Source: Clostridiaceae bacterium (GTDB lineage Bacteria; Bacillota; Clostridia; TANB77; CAG-508). Taken from it: a stretch of 64,000 nucleotides of DNA. The stretch covers positions 1 to 64,000 of the forward strand of contig JAETPW010000001.1 of NCBI GenBank assembly GCA_021771025.1, given 5' to 3'. Made by a program: the position numbers and the translations under genes. Shown in pieces: positions 60,338-64,000 of this stretch. Every line of letters starts with the position of its first letter. Position 1 is the first letter of the stretch. Below the pieces are notes generated by a model. That model was not told the origin of the DNA. It searched no databases and worked only from the letters and a program-made list of their open reading frames with translations.

Positions 60338-60451
60338 GGCTACTATTTTCAGCAAATTAATGTAACATCAATTCAGATGATATTCCTATTTTGTTACATT
60401 TTTCAAAAAAAGAGCCATACTGAAAAGAGAGATAAAAAAGGAGATGGAATC

Positions 60452-60982
60452 ATGTTTATCATTGCTCAAATTGTTGGTTTTATTGCTTCTGGAGTCAATA
60501 TTTTTACGATACAAATTAAGCAGAAAAAATATATTTTACTTGGATTTATGACCATGAATCTATTATTTGCCATTAATTTTATTTTATTACAAAGTTATAG
60601 TGGAGCAATTATTTGTTTTATTTCTGCTATTCAAACCTTGATTAATTATGTTTTAGAGAAAAAAGAGATCCCCTTTCCTAAATGGCTTATTCCTGTTTAT
60701 CTTGTCGTGTCTTTTGTTTGTGGAATGGCTACTTATCAAAGTTTTGTAGATATTTTACCAGTTACTGGTTCTATTTTATATACATTATCTATTATTCAAA
60801 AAAAGGAAAAGAATTTAAGAAGAATTACGCTAGCCAATACTATTTTATGGTTGATATACGATCTACTGGTTATGGCTTATTCATCAGCCATTTCAGAAGT
60901 TTTTTTCTTAACATCTAATTTGATTGCCATTTATCGATATGATATCAGAAAACAAAAAGAAGAAACATCAACCACCAAGTGA
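60452..60982 (+). CDS. YgjV family membrane protein
   Basis: IAQIVGFIASGVNIFTIQIKQKK..., LLQSYSGAIICFISAIQTLINY; aaaggag SD. Confidence 0.8.
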   Translation: MFIIAQIVGFIASGVNIFTIQIKQKKYILLGFMTMNLLFAINFILLQSYSGAIICFISAIQTLINYVLEKKEIPFPKWLIPVYLVVSFVCGMATYQSFVDILPVTGSILYTLSIIQKKEKNLRRITLANTILWLIYDLLVMAYSSAISEVFFLTSNLIAIYRYDIRKQKEETSTTK

Positions 60983-61086
60983 GAAATAAACACCTTTTAC
61001 TGAACAGAAAATACCACTTATCGAAAAAAGATTTACCTCTTCTTTTCTTTTGCGTATAATGCAAAAAAAGAAAAGAGGAGATAATA

Positions 61087-62328
61087 ATGAAACAAACAAA
61101 GAAGAAAAGAAAAGATTTTTTACTTATTTTAATAGGGCAAATTATATCACTATTTGGTAATACGATTTTACGATTTAGTTTATCCATGAAAGTTTTAGAT
61201 CAAACAGGGTCAGTAGCCATTTTTGGTGGAATATTGGCTCTTTCTATGATACCTACTATTTTATTATCTGCGTTTGGTGGAATATTGGCTGATCGCGTAA
61301 ATAAAAGAAATGTCATGGTAATCTTAGATGGTTTAACTTCCCTTAGTATAGTTATTTTTGCCGTAGTATTCCATTTCACAGGATCTATTTTATCCATTGC
61401 CATTATTATGATGATTCTTTCTGTTATTCAGGCTTTTTACCAACCTTCTGTGCAATCTAGTATTCCGTTATTGGTAGAGGAGAAAAAACTGATGGTGGCC
61501 AATGGTTTAGTCATTCAGGTTAATGCGTTAGCTAACTTAATTGGACCTATTGTTGGGGGAATTTTGTATGGCTTTTTCGGAATGGAACCAATTGTATATG
61601 TTAGTGCAATTTGCTTTTTCTTGAGTGCTGTTATGGAAATTTTTATTCGTATTCCTAATGTATTTGCTCAAAAAAAGGAAGGGATTTTGGCTACCATAAA
61701 GAATGATTTAGGTGATGCAGTTTATTTTTTGAAAAATAAGCAAAGAGAGTTACTCAAATTGCTTTTCTTAATTGCTGGTATTAATTTAGTTTTGTCGGCT
61801 ATGATTATGGTAGGACTTCCGTATTTAATTAAAATCTTTTTAGGGCTAAGTAATCAGTTATATGGTTTCGCAGAAGCTGCTATGGGGATTGGTTCTATTT
61901 TAGGTGGTTTATGTGCTGGATGGGCAGTCAAAAAAATTGAGTTTAAGCGTTCCTATGTATTTTTGATAGCAGCAGGAATTACTATTTTACCAATGGCAAT
62001 AGCGGTAATCAGTAATCAAATGGTTTGGCTTTCGTATGGAATTATTCTGGTAAGTGTTATGCTTATTATGTGTTTTGCTACGTTATTTAGCGTATATGGG
62101 CAAACTATCATTCAAAAGTTAACTCCAGTTAATATGCTGGGAAAATTGTCTTCGGTTGTTACGGTTATTTCTATGTGTGCACTTCCAATAGGGCAGTCAA
62201 TTTATGGTGTAATTTTTAATCGTTTGGGAAACCAGTCTTTCTTCATTCTTTTGATGGTGGGGATTGTTAGTGTGACGATAGGAATGGCTTCTAAATCAGT
62301 AGTGAAACGATTGGTCATTAAGTCTTAG
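61087..62328 (+). CDS. MFS transporter
   Basis: Twelve-TM pattern, GGILADRVNKRNVMVILD motif. Confidence 0.88.
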   Translation: MKQTKKKRKDFLLILIGQIISLFGNTILRFSLSMKVLDQTGSVAIFGGILALSMIPTILLSAFGGILADRVNKRNVMVILDGLTSLSIVIFAVVFHFTGSILSIAIIMMILSVIQAFYQPSVQSSIPLLVEEKKLMVANGLVIQVNALANLIGPIVGGILYGFFGMEPIVYVSAICFFLSAVMEIFIRIPNVFAQKKEGILATIKNDLGDAVYFLKNKQRELLKLLFLIAGINLVLSAMIMVGLPYLIKIFLGLSNQLYGFAEAAMGIGSILGGLCAGWAVKKIEFKRSYVFLIAAGITILPMAIAVISNQMVWLSYGIILVSVMLIMCFATLFSVYGQTIIQKLTPVNMLGKLSSVVTVISMCALPIGQSIYGVIFNRLGNQSFFILLMVGIVSVTIGMASKSVVKRLVIKS

Positions 62329-62603
62329 CGTTATAGAGAAGAGATTTTTTAAAAGGCTTTGAAAAAGATAACAAAAAGTTACAAGAAAATAGCAAGACGA
62401 TTAGCAATTGGATTTCTGATATTGAACGCTGTTTAGAAAAATATAATGAAAAGGGCAAGGGATTATAGGAAATTACGGAACTTGTAAACATATACTTTTT
62501 TAGTAATTTGCCTTAAAAAATAGAATTGGTTTTTGAAATTAAGAAAATGATAAATTCCCTAGAGACAATTTCTCTTAGGGAATTTATTAACAAGTAATTT
62601 ATT

Positions 62604-64000
62604 TTAGGTTAACAATTTTTCCAATTCTTTTATCTTATCGCGAAGTTCCGCTGCTTGTTCAAATTCCATTTCGGCAGCATGTTTTAACATTTGGTCAGTT
62701 AAATCGGAAATAACTTTTTTAATATCTTCATCATTTTCCATTTTATATTCAACACCAATATCTTCTTGTTTAACAATACTAATCGTATCTCTTACTGATT
62801 TTTGAATGGTTTTTGGCGTAATACCATGAGCGATATTATATTCTTCTTGAATTTTTCGTCTACGGTTCGTTTCTGAAATTGCTTTTTCCATCGATTCTGT
62901 TAATTCATCTGCATACATGATAACCGTTCCATCTGTATTTCTAGCAGCACGCCCGATGGTTTGAATTAAGGATCGCTCTGAGCGAAGGAAACCTTCTTTG
63001 TCAGCATCTAATATCGCTACAAGCGAAACTTCTGGAATATCTAGTCCTTCTCTTAATAGGTTAATCCCTACTAAAACGTCGTATTCTCCTAAACGAAGGT
63101 TTCGGATAATTTCTAGACGTTCTAATGCTTTAATGTCAGAGTGCATATAATTTACTTTGATAGCTAAGCTTTGTAAATAAGAGGTAAGGTCTTCTGCCAT
63201 TTTTTTGGTTAATGTGGTGACTAAAACACGTTCTTTTCGTTCTACACGAATACGAATTTGTTCAATTAGATTATCGATCTGATTGGTTACTGGTCTTACT
63301 TCTATTTTAGGATCTAATAACCCTGTTGGTCTGATAATTTGTTCAACTACATTATCCTGACTATGTTCTTTTTCATAATCAGCTGGGGTAGCACTAACAA
63401 AGACTACTTGATTGATACGCTCTTCAAATTCAGGGAAGGTGAGTGGGCGGTTATCAAAAGCAGAAGGTAAACGAAAACCATAATTGATTAAGGATTCTTT
63501 TCGAGAATGATCACCATTATACATAGCTCTTACTTGGGGGATAGTAGCGTGAGATTCATCAATCAGAAGAAGAAAATCGTTAGGAAAGTAATCAAATAGG
63601 GTGTAGGGAGGGGATCCTGCTTCTCTTCCACTAATGTGCCTAGAATAATTTTCGATTCCTTGGCAAAATCCTGTTTCTTTCATCATTTCAATATCAAAAT
63701 TAGTTCTTTCTTCAATTCTTTGTGCTTCAATTAGTTTTCCTTTTTCTTTGAAATAAGCAACACGTTCTTGCATTTCTTTTTCAATATCAATGATGGCTCT
63801 TTCCATTTTATCACTTGTGGTTACGTAGTGTGAATTAGGGAAAATCATAATGTGCTTTCTTTCGGCTAATGGTTTTCCGGTTAACGGATTAATTTCTTGG
63901 ATTTTTTCGATTTCATCTCCCCAAAATTCAACACGAATAGCAGATTCACTTTGATCTGATGGGTAGATTTCAACAATATCTCCTTTAGCACGAAAGGTTC
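62604..64000 (-). CDS. uvrB: UvrABC system protein B (partial, N-terminus beyond window)
   Basis: [75 protein letters not shown]-terminal UVR motif; frame stays open to window end. Confidence 0.98.
   Translation of the reverse strand, partial: TFRAKGDIVEIYPSDQSESAIRVEFWGDEIEKIQEINPLTGKPLAERKHIMIFPNSHYVTTSDKMERAIIDIEKEMQERVAYFKEKGKLIEAQRIEERTNFDIEMMKETGFCQGIENYSRHISGREAGSPPYTLFDYFPNDFLLLIDESHATIPQVRAMYNGDHSRKESLINYGFRLPSAFDNRPLTFPEFEERINQVVFVSATPADYEKEHSQDNVVEQIIRPTGLLDPKIEVRPVTNQIDNLIEQIRIRVERKERVLVTTLTKKMAEDLTSYLQSLAIKVNYMHSDIKALERLEIIRNLRLGEYDVLVGINLLREGLDIPEVSLVAILDADKEGFLRSERSLIQTIGRAARNTDGTVIMYADELTESMEKAISETNRRRKIQEEYNIAHGITPKTIQKSVRDTISIVKQEDIGVEYKMENDEDIKKVISDLTDQMLKHAAEMEFEQAAELRDKIKELEKLLT

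Noticed and set aside
62345-62469. Reading frame GFEKDNKKLQENSKTISNWISDIERCLEKYNEKGKGL before a stop
   Set aside because: Looks like a gene remnant (possibly recombinase-like) but too short to assign.

Overview
This window is an AT-rich, low-GC Gram-positive (Bacillota, Clostridia-like) chromosome segment. A recognisable housekeeping backbone (rqcH, GH3 hexosaminidase, der, plsY, gpsA, dtd, RNase P RNA, an RluA-type synthase, trmB, pfkA, aldehyde and alcohol dehydrogenases, ABC transporter, dgkA, PBP, uvrB) is interleaved with accessory and decaying DNA. A CwlJ-like/GerQ-like pair suggests a spore former. All calls come from reading the sequence and the supplied ORFs; no database search was run. 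The strongest unusual signals are: (1) a shared 5' leader in five genes, where a hairpin with covarying arms sits between the Shine-Dalgarno sequence and the start codon; (2) two copies of a ~105-nt conserved, probably structured core, each enclosed by its own private 43-49 bp near-perfect inverted repeat; (3) a compact type III (CptIN-like) toxin-antitoxin locus with two 48-nt antitoxin RNA repeats whose pseudoknots covary; (4) a KAP-NTPase/membrane protein/DUF6076-like/AlbA_2 accessory cluster that may be a defence locus; (5) an array of different perfect hairpins, each followed by GGATTAAAATG, beside a PemK/MazF-like gene; (6) a dispersed REP-like repeat family (GTCCAATTGGGGACGTTTC), including a 70-bp palindrome and a 39-bp-period tandem array; (7) a gene flanked by 39-bp perfect inverted repeats; (8) several genes with internal deletions that keep head and tail, plus apparent frameshifts.
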